A stretch of DNA of 64,000 nucleotides from Schleiferiaceae bacterium (GCA_018401735.1 JAGYKI010000010.1:51876-115875), one strand, 5' to 3'; counted from the stretch's first letter, positions 1-9,450 are shown. Notes: generated by a model from the sequence alone, not told the origin. Program-made: numbers and translations.

Positions 1-96
1 CTCGACGCCTTATTGGCACTAATGAGTGCCATGTCTTATACTTGTGGCGACTTTACTACTTATGGCGATTCGAATGAAGGGCTAATTTACGTTTAG
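1..96 (+). CDS. C-terminal end of an unidentified gene (partial)
   Basis: The frame is open from the first base to a TAG at 94-96 and gives 31 residues ending in GLIYV. The next gene starts 1 nt after this stop, so the two are probably co-transcribed. The fragment includes MSYTCGDFTTYGDS, which I do not recognise. Because the next gene is a photolyase homologue this may belong to a light- or DNA-repair-related operon, but that rests on position only. Confidence 0.5.
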   Translation, partial: LDALLALMSAMSYTCGDFTTYGDSNEGLIYV

Positions 97-97
97 C

Positions 98-1612
98 TTG
101 AAAGAAGCCTTAAATCTTATCTGGTTTAAGCGTGACTTGCGCTGGCAAGATCATGCCCCTTTAAAGCTTGCTATTGCAGATGGGCTTCCACTTTTGGGGA
201 TTTTTATTTTTGAAGATTTCTATTCTCAAGACCCTTCTTGGTCATTACGCCATTGGCATGCTCAGTATCACTCGCTGGTAGATATGCAGGCCACTAACAA
301 ACAGGCCTTTAACGGAATATTGGTTTTAGAAGGAGATGGCCATGAAATATTCTCAGAAATAGCCGAACACTATATAATCAAAGGAATTTATTCCTACCAA
401 GAAACTGGCGAAGACCTAAGTTATCAGCGCGATAAGAAATTAGCAAAACTCTTCACCGAAAAGGGCATTTTATGGAAGGAATTAGAACAAAATGCGGTTC
501 AAAGAGGACGTAAGAATCGGATTGACTGGGATGAAAACTGGCGGAATTTTATGAGCCAAGATTTGGATCAGCCCAATTTACCGGCTTGGCAGTCTTGCAG
601 TCCTACCTTAAAATCACATTTAAAAAGCAAATTTGGCATTAGTCCGCTTCTGCAGAAGCGCCTAAAAAATTGGCCTCCTAATTTTCAAAAAATAGGCGAA
701 AGTGCCGCTCAAATTAGGTTAGAAGATTACTTAACACAGAAGATTTACCGAAATTACGGAGCGCATATCGGTATGCCCTACGAAAGTCGCAGGAATTGCA
801 GCCGACTGTCGCCTTTCTTCGCATGGGGTAATTTAAGTATCCGTCAGGTTTACCAAAGATCAATGAGGGAATTAGAGAACTCGCCTTTTCCCCGCGACCT
901 GCGGGCTTTTATTTCACGCTTACACTGGCACTCTCATTTTGTCCAGAAATTTGAAATGGAGGAAAGTATGGAATTTAAGAATCTTAATCCCGCTTTTGAT
1001 AGTCTAAAAAAAGAATCACAGCCCCCCTTAGTGGAGGCATGGAAAGTTGGCCAAACAGGCTACCCTTTAGTTGATGCTTGTATGCGCGCGGTGCAAGAAA
1101 CGGGTTACTTAAATTTCCGAATGCGCGCGGTTTTAGTGAGTTTTCTCTGTCATCAACTTTGGCAAAACTGGCAAGAAGGCGCCTCCTTTTTAGCCCAGCA
1201 ATTCCTCGACTATATTCCTGGAATTCACTATCCACAATTTCAAATGCAAAGTGGCTGTACCGGTATCAATACGATTCGCGTCTATAATCCGGTAAAGCAG
1301 TCGCTAGAAAAAGACCCTGAGGCCAAATTCATAAGCGAATGGCTGCCAGAATTAGGAGAGCTTCCCTTAGCTTTTAAGCACCAACCTTGGATGATGACAT
1401 CCATGGAGCAGTCTTTTTATAATTTCGAATTGGGAAGAGATTATCCACAACGTATCGTAGATATCAATGAAAGTGGGGCCTATGCCCGCGATATCTTGTG
1501 GGATTTCCGGAAAAGCGCTTGGGTACGAAATGAGAATCAGAAAATTTTAATAAAACATACTACCGCTATTCGAGATCCACAGCAGCGTAGTAAAAAAATA
1601 ATACAGCCTTAA
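98..1612 (+). CDS. Photolyase/cryptochrome family flavoprotein
   Basis: 504 residues, normal for class I photolyases and cryptochromes. The N-terminal photolyase domain opens with LIWFKRDLRWQDHAPL. The C-terminal FAD-binding helical domain holds the signature around GYPLVDACMRAVQETGYLNFRMR, split here only by my wording, and the GINTIRVYNPVKQ segment that lines the flavin and substrate pocket. Family members repair UV-induced pyrimidine dimers using blue light, or act as light receptors. The INTIRVYNP form differs from the E. coli PhrB sequence in this segment, so substrate class is uncertain. The start is TTG at 98, since a stop lies in frame just upstream at 83-85. It follows the partial upstream gene by 1 nt and precedes a DUF2452 gene by 1 nt. 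Confidence 0.88.
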   Translation: MKEALNLIWFKRDLRWQDHAPLKLAIADGLPLLGIFIFEDFYSQDPSWSLRHWHAQYHSLVDMQATNKQAFNGILVLEGDGHEIFSEIAEHYIIKGIYSYQETGEDLSYQRDKKLAKLFTEKGILWKELEQNAVQRGRKNRIDWDENWRNFMSQDLDQPNLPAWQSCSPTLKSHLKSKFGISPLLQKRLKNWPPNFQKIGESAAQIRLEDYLTQKIYRNYGAHIGMPYESRRNCSRLSPFFAWGNLSIRQVYQRSMRELENSPFPRDLRAFISRLHWHSHFVQKFEMEESMEFKNLNPAFDSLKKESQPPLVEAWKVGQTGYPLVDACMRAVQETGYLNFRMRAVLVSFLCHQLWQNWQEGASFLAQQFLDYIPGIHYPQFQMQSGCTGINTIRVYNPVKQSLEKDPEAKFISEWLPELGELPLAFKHQPWMMTSMEQSFYNFELGRDYPQRIVDINESGAYARDILWDFRKSAWVRNENQKILIKHTTAIRDPQQRSKKIIQP

Positions 1613-1613
1613 A

Positions 1614-2054
1614 ATGGAAAAAGACAAATTTAAAGACTTTGTTAACCCAATAGATAAAGACAAGATTACCGAAAATCCCTCTACTTTGCCTTATGCGCAT
1701 ACTGTTGGCGGTGCGGTAATTAGGCCCACAAAAGAGGGGGTAATTCGCAGTAGAGCGCTCTCGGCGATGGAAGAGCAAACCGATATGCAGCTCTCACAAA
1801 TTAAAGAGCAGATAGACCTTTTGGCCCGTCAGGCCAAGGAAATTCAGGACCGTAAAGATCTAGCTGCACAAATTTACAGCGCTAAAATGGGATTCAAACC
1901 AGAGATAAATCACGTATACCATCTTTACCTAAATAAAGATGATGATTACGTTTTATCGATGATTGGCCCCGAGGAATGGCAAAAGCCAAAGTTTAAGGAA
2001 TTTATTAATAGCGTAAAATTACTCGCCGATCATACTTGGCAGATTATCAAGTAA
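1614..2054 (+). CDS. DUF2452 family protein
   Basis: 146 residues. The stretch FVNPIDKDKITENPSTLPYA followed by HTVGGAVIRP, a QTDMQLSQIKEQIDLLARQ helix and YHLYLNKDDDYVLSMIGPEEW is the pattern I recognise as DUF2452, a small family of unknown function seen mainly in Bacteroidota. The middle third looks like an amphipathic helix or short coiled coil. It has no signal peptide and is probably cytoplasmic. It begins 1 nt after the photolyase stop, so it is probably translated from the same mRNA. It converges on the response regulator with a 22-nt gap that shows no clear hairpin terminator. Confidence 0.75.
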   Translation: MEKDKFKDFVNPIDKDKITENPSTLPYAHTVGGAVIRPTKEGVIRSRALSAMEEQTDMQLSQIKEQIDLLARQAKEIQDRKDLAAQIYSAKMGFKPEINHVYHLYLNKDDDYVLSMIGPEEWQKPKFKEFINSVKLLADHTWQIIK

Positions 2055-2076
2055 GGAAAAAGATAATATGTTTTTA

Positions 2077-2769
2077 CTAGGTTTCATCAACTAAGCGAAA
2101 ACCTTCGCTATGCACATTAATAATTGAAACCTTAGGATCGTCGCCTAAATACTTACGCACCTTGGCCAGGTAAACATCCATACTTCTGCCCGTGAAGTAA
2201 TTATCGTCTTTCCAAATTTTGTTTAAAGCATCGCTGCGTTTTAACAAGCTGTTTTTATTGGTAGCCAATAGTTTCAGTAATGCGCCTTCTTTAGGACTTA
2301 AAGTTCTTTCGTTAGAACCTAATTTAAGAATTCTCATTTCAGAGTCGTACTCGTAACGTCCAATTTTAAAATGAATTTGTTCTTCTTCCTTATCGCCTTG
2401 TTTTCGGTTTAAGAGGGCGCGAATTTTATAGAGTAACACTTCACTATCGAAAGGCTTGGTTAGGTAATCGTCGGCGCCAATTTGAAAGCCCTTAACCATA
2501 TCCTCCTTCATGGATTTGGCGGTTAAAAAAATTAAGGGTACTTCTTTATCAATTTTCCGAATATCTGCCGCAAGGGTAAAACCATCTTTATTTGGCATCA
2601 TAACATCAAGGATACAAAGGTCGAAAGACTCTTGCGATTTAAAGATGCGAAGAGCTTCGAGGCCATCGGCAGCTAGCACGACGTCAAAATCGTTAAGTTC
2701 TAGATAATCTCTTAAAACCGATCCAAAATTAGGATCGTCTTCCGCCAGTAATACAGAGTTGTTTTTCAT
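2077..2769 (-). CDS. OmpR-family response regulator
   Basis: 230 residues. The receiver domain spans about residues 5-120, with the acidic pocket E10-D11-D12, phospho-acceptor D55 in CILDVMMP, T83 and K105 in LTKPF. The C-terminal winged-helix DNA-binding domain spans about 130-228 (SPKEGALLKLLATN, and RSMDVYLAKVRKYL as the recognition region). It lies 1 nt after the sensor kinase on the same strand, so the two form a cognate pair. The architecture resembles the Bacteroides RprY regulator. The regulated genes and the signal cannot be told from the sequence. Confidence 0.92.
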   Translation of the reverse strand: MKNNSVLLAEDDPNFGSVLRDYLELNDFDVVLAADGLEALRIFKSQESFDLCILDVMMPNKDGFTLAADIRKIDKEVPLIFLTAKSMKEDMVKGFQIGADDYLTKPFDSEVLLYKIRALLNRKQGDKEEEQIHFKIGRYEYDSEMRILKLGSNERTLSPKEGALLKLLATNKNSLLKRSDALNKIWKDDNYFTGRSMDVYLAKVRKYLGDDPKVSIINVHSEGFRLVDET

Positions 2770-2770
2770 A

Positions 2771-4312
2771 TTAGTTGTTTAATGGTAAATAGATGTAAAA
2801 CTTGCTCCCCTTACCCTTTTCACTTTCTACTTTTATTGTGCCCATATGCGATTCTATAATCCCTTTCGCATAACTCAAGCCTAGTCCATGTCCTTTTATA
2901 TTATGCAGGTCGCCTGCGCTTACCCGATAGAACCGATCGAAAATATGTTTTTGCTCCTCTTTTGTCATGCCCATGCCTTGATCACTGATAATCAATATAA
3001 AGTGATTATGTGTTAGCTCGGTTACCACTTTAATTTGCGGTGGGCCAATGGAGTATTTCATGGCATTATCGAGGATATTAATAATGGAATTGGAAAGGTG
3101 ATTGGCATCAATATTTAGCTCTAGTGTCTCATCGACGTTTAAGAAGCGTTTCAGTTGCCCGCTTTTACTTTCTAGTTGCAGAGAGATATGACTGAGACAA
3201 TCCACTATCACGGCATGAATACTAGCTTTACTAAAATCTAAATTCAATTCTTGCTTATCTAGTAAAGCCATTCTTAAAACACTTTCTACTTGCAGGTTCA
3301 TCCTTAGATTTTCCTGCTTAATCATAGCAAAATACTTTTCAATTTTGGTGTTATCCTGCCGAACCCTGGGGTTTCTTAAAGCATCAATTGCCAGATTTAT
3401 GGTAGCGATGGGAGTTTTAAATTCATGGGTCATATTGTTAATGAAATCCGTTTTGATATCACTAATACGCTTCTGCTTAAGCGAGAAATTTAAGGTGCGA
3501 TAAAAGGTGTAAACAATTGCTACCGTAAACATTAAGCTTATTAAAAGCATACCCCAAAGCGACCCAAAAAGGTATTTTGCCTTGGTCGGGAAACCAATGG
3601 ATAAGATTTCATTGGTTAATATATCGTTAGGAAATAATGAGGTAGTATGTTGGTGAATTTGCGGGTTCCAACTTTTAGAACTGATGATAACCTCCCTCTC
3701 GTTGGCTACCGAAAACTCGTAAGGAAGATCAATGCCATGCGACTTTAGCTCGAAGGCAATTAATGAATCGAGCATACTATGATTCATCCAAGTTGTATCC
3801 TGTTTTCTGCGGTTTATTTCGTGCTTCACCATTTTGCGCAGTAGCATATCCAATTGAGCGCCTTTGCGTAACATTTCATCGGGGCGGGTGCGTAAAATAG
3901 TATTACGAGATAGGCTATCTGATTCTATAAAAGTGAGGGAGTCGTTGGGGTCGCTATTATAAATTAAAACCGTATCGCTTCCTAATCGCATCGTTAACTT
4001 CAGTTCGCCGGCCTTCATTCTTTGGGCACTATCGGTGGCAAAGGGCAAACCTAATTTGGGATTTAATTTCTCGCTAAAGAAAGGCTGAATGTTAAAGCTA
4101 TTGAACATGAAGCGCAACGACTCTAAATTATCAAGTCTAGCGGAAATTCCCGCTAAAGCTAAACCTACCTCGCGTTCAAATTTTTCTTCTCTTAAATCGT
4201 AAGCGTTTTTTAACCAATAGGCCTGAATGCCTGTAATCCCTAGTAAGGATAAGGTCATTAAGGATATTAACCAATTTAAACGCTTTGCGCTTCGCTCTTT
4301 ATAAGTAGACAT
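2771..4312 (-). CDS. Membrane sensor histidine kinase
   Basis: 513 residues. A first membrane segment lies at about residues 14-32, then a periplasmic sensor region of about 220 residues and a second membrane segment at about 250-272. The dimerisation box is MTHEFKTPIA with phospho-accepting H296. The ATPase domain shows the N box (IINILDNAMKYS), G1 (ISDQGMGM), F box (FDRFYRV) and G2 (GHGLGLSYAKGI). It should autophosphorylate and pass phosphate to D55 of the adjacent regulator. The order kinase then regulator and the RprX-like layout are common in Bacteroidota. A perfect -7 box ends 6 nt before the ATG, so the mRNA may be leaderless. Confidence 0.92.
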   Translation of the reverse strand: MSTYKERSAKRLNWLISLMTLSLLGITGIQAYWLKNAYDLREEKFEREVGLALAGISARLDNLESLRFMFNSFNIQPFFSEKLNPKLGLPFATDSAQRMKAGELKLTMRLGSDTVLIYNSDPNDSLTFIESDSLSRNTILRTRPDEMLRKGAQLDMLLRKMVKHEINRRKQDTTWMNHSMLDSLIAFELKSHGIDLPYEFSVANEREVIISSKSWNPQIHQHTTSLFPNDILTNEILSIGFPTKAKYLFGSLWGMLLISLMFTVAIVYTFYRTLNFSLKQKRISDIKTDFINNMTHEFKTPIATINLAIDALRNPRVRQDNTKIEKYFAMIKQENLRMNLQVESVLRMALLDKQELNLDFSKASIHAVIVDCLSHISLQLESKSGQLKRFLNVDETLELNIDANHLSNSIINILDNAMKYSIGPPQIKVVTELTHNHFILIISDQGMGMTKEEQKHIFDRFYRVSAGDLHNIKGHGLGLSYAKGIIESHMGTIKVESEKGKGSKFYIYLPLNN

Positions 4313-4317
4313 GGCTT

Positions 4318-4325
4318 CAAAAATA
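4318..4325 (-). promoter_or_regulatory. -7 promoter box for the histidine kinase operon
   Basis: On the minus strand this reads TATTTTTG, a perfect match to TAnnTTTG. Its last G lies 6 nt before the start codon at 4312, which predicts a transcript with little or no 5' leader. Confidence 0.55.
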
Positions 4326-4450
4326 CTTTGCTTAATGCTTGAAAATTAGTCTTTAACTACACTTTAACAAAAGAAGGGCAACTCTTTGCATGAGCGATAT
4401 TGTCTATCTAATAATTGTTAAAACGAAAACAAAAATTAATACTCAAGGAA

Positions 4451-4870
4451 ATGAAAAAGTTTAAAACTCTATTTGTCTTAATGGCAATTCTTGCTGTAAG
4501 CGGCGCAGAACAAGTTGTAGCGCAAAGTAGCGCAATTATTAACGCTAATGAAGCGCAAATACTCTCGGCTCCAATAGAAGGTGGAGGCGAACATATTAAC
4601 CCACCGCCCCGCGGTCTAGTTTCAATAAAAGAAAGTGTTAAAACGACATTGAAACTTTACCCCAATCCAAGCGCAGGTAACTTTAACTTAGAAACCAAAT
4701 TAAGAGGTAAGCAGAAACTAACCATAATCGACCTAGCGGGAAATGTGCACCTACAAAAAGATATTTTTATCGATGAGACAGGTCTTATAAAAGTAGATCT
4801 AAGCGAGGCCGCAAGAGGTTTATATTTAGTTAATTTAGGACAAACCACACTTAAATTTCAAAAAATTTAA
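4451..4870 (+). CDS. Small secreted protein with T9SS type A sorting domain
   Basis: 139 residues from ATG 4451, chosen because it gives a classic signal peptide (MKKFKTLFVLMAILAVSG, cleavage likely after VVAQ) with an AAGGAA stretch upstream. A longer reading from TTG 4415 adds a charged extension. After a short linker with PPPRG, the last 75 residues match the type A sorting domain: LKLYPNPSAGNF, then LTIIDLAGNV and a final GLYLVNLGQTTLKFQKI. It is exported by Sec and the T9SS and released or attached at the surface. Almost nothing lies between signal and sorting domain, so the mature protein is tiny and its role is unknown. Confidence 0.85.
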   Translation: MKKFKTLFVLMAILAVSGAEQVVAQSSAIINANEAQILSAPIEGGGEHINPPPRGLVSIKESVKTTLKLYPNPSAGNFNLETKLRGKQKLTIIDLAGNVHLQKDIFIDETGLIKVDLSEAARGLYLVNLGQTTLKFQKI

Positions 4871-4916
4871 TCCCTCTTGCTCATATCCAACGATTTAGAG
4901 TTAAAGAATATAAACC

Positions 4917-4952
4917 AAAACCGATGTTTGAGACGAAGCATCGGTTTTTTTT
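4917..4952 (+). terminator. Intrinsic terminator after the small T9SS gene
   Basis: A 10-bp perfect stem AAAACCGATG / CATCGGTTTT with a 12-nt loop runs into T residues. It lies about 46 nt after the upstream stop and before the glycosyltransferase gene. Confidence 0.85.
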
Positions 4953-4988
4953 ATTGCTATTTTAGCCGAATAGCCAAATGTTACATAC

Positions 4989-5696
4989 ATGCCTAAATTA
5001 AGTATCATTGTCCCCGCTTTTAATGAAGAAGCCACTATCTCTAGCATCCTCGATCGCTTGAAGGAAGTAGAACTTATTGGAAATCTTGCAAAAGAAATTA
5101 TCGTTGTAAATGACGATTCGCTCGATAAGACCGAGGAAAAGGTGTTTTTGTATCGAGACGCTAATCCCGATGTAGAGCTTAAATACTTTAAGCACAGCGT
5201 TAATATGGGAAAAGGTGCAGCTTTACATACTGGCATTAAAGAAGCAACAGGCGACTATGTAATCATTCAGGATGCGGATTTGGAATATGACCCTGATGAA
5301 TTTAACATTCTCCTTAAGCCCATGTTACGCGGCATAGCAGATGTAGTTTATGGCTCGCGTTTTATGGGAGGAAATGCACACCGTATTCTTTTCTTTTGGC
5401 ATAGTATCGGAAATAAATTTCTCACCTTCTTGTCGAATATGTTCACCAACCTGAACTTAACGGATATGGAAACTTGCTACAAGCTTTTCCGTCGAGAAAT
5501 TATTCAATCTCTCAGTCTTAAAGAAAAACGCTTCGGCTTTGAGCCAGAAGTTACCGCAAAAGTTGCCCGTATACCGAAAATTCGCATTTACGAAGTGGGC
5601 ATTAGTTATTACGGACGAACCTTTGAAGAAGGTAAAAAAATCAACTGGAAGGATGGCTTTCGCGCGATCTACTGTGTAATTAAGTATAACTTATAA
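4989..5696 (+). CDS. Family 2 glycosyltransferase, polyprenyl-phosphate mannose/glucose synthase-like
   Basis: 235 residues. It starts with the GT-A fold signature LSIIVPAFNEEATISSIL and continues with VNDDSLDKTEE, GKGAALHTGIKEATGDYV and the metal-binding IQDADLEYDPDE. The segment TDMETCYKLFRREII and the C-terminal FGFEPEVTAKVAR with YGRTFEEGKKINWKDGF are typical of DPM1-type enzymes that load mannose or glucose on undecaprenyl phosphate for envelope glycan synthesis. It has no C-terminal membrane anchor, unlike some family members. The usual N-D-G-S motif reads NDDS. It is followed by repeat copy A. Confidence 0.88.
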   Translation: MPKLSIIVPAFNEEATISSILDRLKEVELIGNLAKEIIVVNDDSLDKTEEKVFLYRDANPDVELKYFKHSVNMGKGAALHTGIKEATGDYVIIQDADLEYDPDEFNILLKPMLRGIADVVYGSRFMGGNAHRILFFWHSIGNKFLTFLSNMFTNLNLTDMETCYKLFRREIIQSLSLKEKRFGFEPEVTAKVARIPKIRIYEVGISYYGRTFEEGKKINWKDGFRAIYCVIKYNL

Positions 5697-5775
5697 TCTC
5701 CCAGCCAAGTTCAATTAGCGCCACACTCACAGGATCAATTGAGCATGAACAGTCTTTGTCCTAACGAATAATTAT

Positions 5776-5968
5776 ATAACGTGAATTCGACGTAAAATCA
5801 GGCCTCAGACCCCTTGTAAATAGTGGAATTCAAGCCTATGCAGTGAAGCAATAGCGGGCTATTGCAAGAAGCAGAGGCGCGGAAAGCCGCTTTTTAGAAG
5901 GGGACAAAATGGTTTTTCCAATAAAAGTGAAAATCTGAGGCTATGATTTATAGTCGAACTCACGTTAT
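5776..5968 (+). repeat. Inverted-repeat element, copy A (long form with internal deletion)
   Basis: It begins ATAACGTGAATTCGACG and ends GTCGAACTCACGTTAT. The two ends, about 33 bp each, are inverted copies of each other (AACGTGA.TTCGAC to CCTCAGA). The interior contains CAATAGCGGGCTATTG, a perfect 7-bp inverted repeat. Compared with copies D, E and F it lacks a segment of about 60 bp before the right end. It sits 80 nt after the glycosyltransferase stop, between convergent genes, and has no ORF. Confidence 0.9.
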
Positions 5969-5983
5969 TTAAAGTCATACAAA

Positions 5984-6016
5984 CAAGAAAGCCTCTGCTA
6001 ATCAGAGGCCTTCTTG
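5984..6016 (-). terminator. Hairpin terminator for the TonB receptor gene (possibly bidirectional)
   Basis: CAAGAA-GCCTCTG pairs with CAGAGGC-TTCTTG around a 5-nt loop with a single mismatch. It lies between two convergent genes and could stop transcription from either side, but the T-runs are weak. Confidence 0.65.
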
Positions 6017-6065
6017 CTTGTAAAATAATTAAGACCATACTTTAGCTAATGCTATTAAGCAGGAC

Positions 6066-8396
6066 TTAAAAAGAGTAGCTAAGTGAAATGGTAGGCATAA
6101 TTGGCAACTGGTTTACCCTTTTATTGGCTTCACGATCGTAGAAGAAAATATTCTCATAATTAAGAATATTGGTGGCTCCTACCGAAACTTCCAATACTTG
6201 AATTTCGGTAATGTCGTAAGTATAGGTAAGACTCATATCCACTCTATGATAATTTGGTAAGCGACGCGTATTTAACTCCCCATAAAGCACTCCTGCCTCT
6301 CCGTTTTCTCTGGTATAATCGTAATCAATTGCGGTTTGTCCGCGATCATCAACAAAAGGCTGTTCGCTGTAAAACAATTGCGTGGGAGTAAAAGGAAATC
6401 CTGTTCCGAAATTATAACGCAGGCTTGCCTCCCATTCCTTTTTCTTACCGAAAGAATAATTGGAAACAAAGTTTAGGTTATGACGACGGTCAAAAACTGG
6501 AGCATATTCTCTCACACCATCATCGCGGGTAACTTTCCCAACAGAATAGGCTAGCCAGAGGTATAAATCCTTTTTAGTGTACTTCACCAAAAAGTCAATA
6601 CCTTGCGCTAAACCGCGTTCAACAATAAAGTTTTTCACTAATATTTCAGGCTTACCGTCAGCGGTTGGACTGGATTCATCATAAATCTGGTTGCGGTTCA
6701 AATTGGTGATTTGATGAAATTGCTTAATATAACCTTCGATGTTGACCGAAATTTCTTTGGTAATTTCCACTTCGAAACCAGTTACATAGTGCGTGGATTT
6801 TTGCAAACTACTGGTGATATCATCTCCTCTAAAGGTGCTAGGAACCTGTCCTAAAGAAACACCACTAAGGAAACCGTAAAATAGGTTTACCACATCACGA
6901 TCAGAATTACCAGCCATTAAGTTTTGTGAGTATAAACCACCGCTAGCCTTAAGACGTAACCAATCGTTTATATTGTATTTTATGCCCAAACGAGGTTCAA
7001 TACTAGCTTCAAACTGACTACCATAATAGTGCACGCGCAAACTAGGCTCGGCAATTAAGCGATTGGAACTGTAACGATATTTAACAAAAGTTCCCAGTTC
7101 AGTGGTGTTTTCGCGTTGTTGAACAGAACGACCTAAAGAAGCGTCAATTTCAAAATCGGTGGTATAAGTTATGGCTTCAATTCCATATTTAAGCTCATCT
7201 GCTTTGCGGAAAAAGTATGTAAAATCTAACCCCCCGTTAAAACCAGTAATGGAGCTAGTTTGCACTAAATCCGGTTCGATGGCCGTAACATCGTATTCAG
7301 AAAAACTCACATCTCCCGAAAGGAGCATTTTAGAAGATGCAGGTACTGCCGTAAAATTAAAACCCGCACCTCGAGAGTTCCAGTCGATACTATTGGCAGA
7401 GCCATAACGAACTCCATCATCGAAATTGAAGCCAAAGGCATTAATCTGTGAACCGTTATCGGCTTGAGAGCTAAATTTAGCGTAGATATCGGTAAAACTA
7501 AAAGGCAAACCATCAAACTCGGTTTCAACATAAGGATAGAATATATCACTGGTTTGATCGAGATACGAAGTTTTAGCCGAGATTAAAAACGAAGAACTTG
7601 CCAATCCCCTTTTATTTTTTTTCCCGAGTGGCGCTTCTAACAAAAGTTTAGAGGTATAAGTACTAGAGCTAGCTTTTCCCGCAAAGCGACGACGATTGCC
7701 AGAACGAGTACGCACGTCCATTACCGCACTATTTCTACTACCATATTCCGCGCTAAAGCCACCCGTATAAACATCGGCTGAGCGAATAATATCATTATCG
7801 AAAACCGAAAAGAAACCAATACTGTGGAAGGGATTATAGATAATCATCCCATCGAGTAAGATTAAGTTTTGAATAGGTGCGCCCCCCCTAATGTAAAGCT
7901 GCCCTCCTTGGTCACCAGTAGTAATTACACCCGGTAAAACCTGAATCGCTTTAATAATATCGGCATCACCACCCACGGAAAAACGAGTAATTTCTTTAGG
8001 ATCGAGAGTTACTACTGAGGTTAAAACTTTTGTGTCCCGCTCTTTTCGTGCGGCAGAAATTTCAACTTCATCCAAAAGCTCACTGCTTTCACTAAGGTAA
8101 ATATTGGCACTAACTATTCCGTTTGCGCTTACACTAGTCTCTACACTAGTTTCGGTGTAACCAATAAAACTAGCCTTTAGGGTGTAATTACCCGCTGGCA
8201 CATTGTTAATAATATAATAACCATTATTTGCGGCCACCGCTCCAAGTTTGGTTCCTTCTATCACCACATTAGCAAATGGAACTGGGTTTTCGTTGGTTTT
8301 ATCGTAAACAAAACCTTTAATGGTGCCGGTTTTTTGAGCTGAGGCAGAGAAAAAGCTCAAAATAATTAGGCAAAACGTAAAAATCGACTTTCGCAT
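6066..8396 (-). CDS. TonB-dependent outer-membrane receptor with carboxypeptidase-regulatory-like N-domain
   Basis: 776 residues. The signal peptide ends near SASAQ. A carboxypeptidase-D regulatory-like beta-sandwich follows (about residues 23-110: GTIKGFVYDKTNENPVPFAN, GYYIINNVPAGNYTLKASF). The plug domain covers about 125-240 (QVLPGVITTGDQGGQLYIRG, YTGGFSAEYGSRNSAVMDV). The rest is a beta-barrel ending in aromatic F as outer-membrane barrels do. Such receptors import ligands using TonB energy. It lacks a SusD partner here, so it is probably not a SusC-type glycan importer, and the substrate is unknown. It begins 29 nt after holA on the same strand and may be read through from it. Confidence 0.9.
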   Translation of the reverse strand: MRKSIFTFCLIILSFFSASAQKTGTIKGFVYDKTNENPVPFANVVIEGTKLGAVAANNGYYIINNVPAGNYTLKASFIGYTETSVETSVSANGIVSANIYLSESSELLDEVEISAARKERDTKVLTSVVTLDPKEITRFSVGGDADIIKAIQVLPGVITTGDQGGQLYIRGGAPIQNLILLDGMIIYNPFHSIGFFSVFDNDIIRSADVYTGGFSAEYGSRNSAVMDVRTRSGNRRRFAGKASSSTYTSKLLLEAPLGKKNKRGLASSSFLISAKTSYLDQTSDIFYPYVETEFDGLPFSFTDIYAKFSSQADNGSQINAFGFNFDDGVRYGSANSIDWNSRGAGFNFTAVPASSKMLLSGDVSFSEYDVTAIEPDLVQTSSITGFNGGLDFTYFFRKADELKYGIEAITYTTDFEIDASLGRSVQQRENTTELGTFVKYRYSSNRLIAEPSLRVHYYGSQFEASIEPRLGIKYNINDWLRLKASGGLYSQNLMAGNSDRDVVNLFYGFLSGVSLGQVPSTFRGDDITSSLQKSTHYVTGFEVEITKEISVNIEGYIKQFHQITNLNRNQIYDESSPTADGKPEILVKNFIVERGLAQGIDFLVKYTKKDLYLWLAYSVGKVTRDDGVREYAPVFDRRHNLNFVSNYSFGKKKEWEASLRYNFGTGFPFTPTQLFYSEQPFVDDRGQTAIDYDYTRENGEAGVLYGELNTRRLPNYHRVDMSLTYTYDITEIQVLEVSVGATNILNYENIFFYDREANKRVNQLPIMPTISLSYSF

Positions 8397-8425
8397 GTAT
8401 CTAAGGCCAGTAGGCCAATATAGGG

Positions 8426-9427
8426 TTATAGATATACAATTTTAAAGAGTAACTCTTTTAGCAATTCGCTGTCGCTACTGCTTGCATTGTTTACTCCTTT
8501 AGACTTCATATCGGTCTCGCGCAAATATGCCATAATTCGCGCAATTTTCCGAACATCATAAAACTTTAATGCACCCAAGTATTCTGGCAAGGCATACATG
8601 TTAATGCCCGCTTGCTTCATCATCTCACCTTGACTAGCCCCTTTAATTTGAGCTAGGATCATTAAAATGCGGAAATTGCGATACAACAAGCTGATTGTTA
8701 GTACCAAAGGATTATCTTTAGGATTTGACTGAAAATATTGTTGGATGCGCAAGGCTTTTTCAAAATCGTTGCGATTTAAAGCATTACAAAGCTCAAAGTT
8801 GTTGAAGTCTTTGGAAATACCCACATTCGCTTCTACCAATTCGGGACTAATTTCCTCGCCTTTTTTGGCAATCATCGACAGCTTGTTAACCTCACTATCA
8901 ATCCTACCTAAGTCGGTACCCAAACTTTCGGCTAACATTTGAATTGCCCTGCCATTAGCTTTTAAGCCGTGGTCTTTAAGCATCATACCAATCCAATCGG
9001 GTACCTGACTATCGTAAACCTTTTTACTTTCAAAAAGTACATGCTTTTTAGCGAGAATGGAAAACACCTTTTTACGCTTGTCGGCCTTTTTGTACTTGTA
9101 GGCAAACACCAAGACCGTACTGTTTTGAGGGTTTTCGGCATAAGCTTCTAATAGTTCCAGTTTGCCAAGATGCTGCGCCTCCTTAATAATAACCACCACC
9201 CGCTCGGCCATCATGGGATAGCGCTTAGCTTCACCAATTACCGCATCGATAGTAGTATCCGATCCATATAAAATTACCTGATTAAAACTTCTTTCTGCCT
9301 CATCTAAAGCGGTATGCTCAATTAATGAAACAATTTTGTCAATAAAAAAAGGCTCCTCCCCCGTTAAAAAGTAAATGGGGCGAAAATCCTTTCGGCGAAT
9401 TTCGTTAACCAGTGTAGAGTAGTCCAT
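8426..9427 (-). CDS. holA: DNA polymerase III delta subunit
   Basis: 333 residues from ATG 9427 (MDYSTLVNEIRR), preferred over an upstream TTG because the family starts here. It holds the N-terminal PIYFLTGEEPFFIDKI (degenerate P-loop region of delta), a central AAA+-like domain with YKKADKRKKVF and the C-terminal collar domain with LYRNFRILMILAQIKG. Delta opens the beta clamp as part of the clamp loader. A perfect -7 box lies 24 nt upstream. Downstream on the same strand is the TonB receptor, which is functionally unrelated. Confidence 0.88.
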   Translation of the reverse strand: MDYSTLVNEIRRKDFRPIYFLTGEEPFFIDKIVSLIEHTALDEAERSFNQVILYGSDTTIDAVIGEAKRYPMMAERVVVIIKEAQHLGKLELLEAYAENPQNSTVLVFAYKYKKADKRKKVFSILAKKHVLFESKKVYDSQVPDWIGMMLKDHGLKANGRAIQMLAESLGTDLGRIDSEVNKLSMIAKKGEEISPELVEANVGISKDFNNFELCNALNRNDFEKALRIQQYFQSNPKDNPLVLTISLLYRNFRILMILAQIKGASQGEMMKQAGINMYALPEYLGALKFYDVRKIARIMAYLRETDMKSKGVNNASSSDSELLKELLFKIVYL

Positions 9428-9450
9428 AGAAGTGATTGCCTGCAAAGCAA

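Noticed and set aside
984..1287. Frames on both strands within the photolyase gene
   Set aside because: Shadows of the real coding frame, with no independent signals.
5777..5968. Protein-coding potential inside the inverted-repeat elements
   Set aside because: All frames are interrupted and not conserved among copies; the conserved features are ends and internal hairpins.
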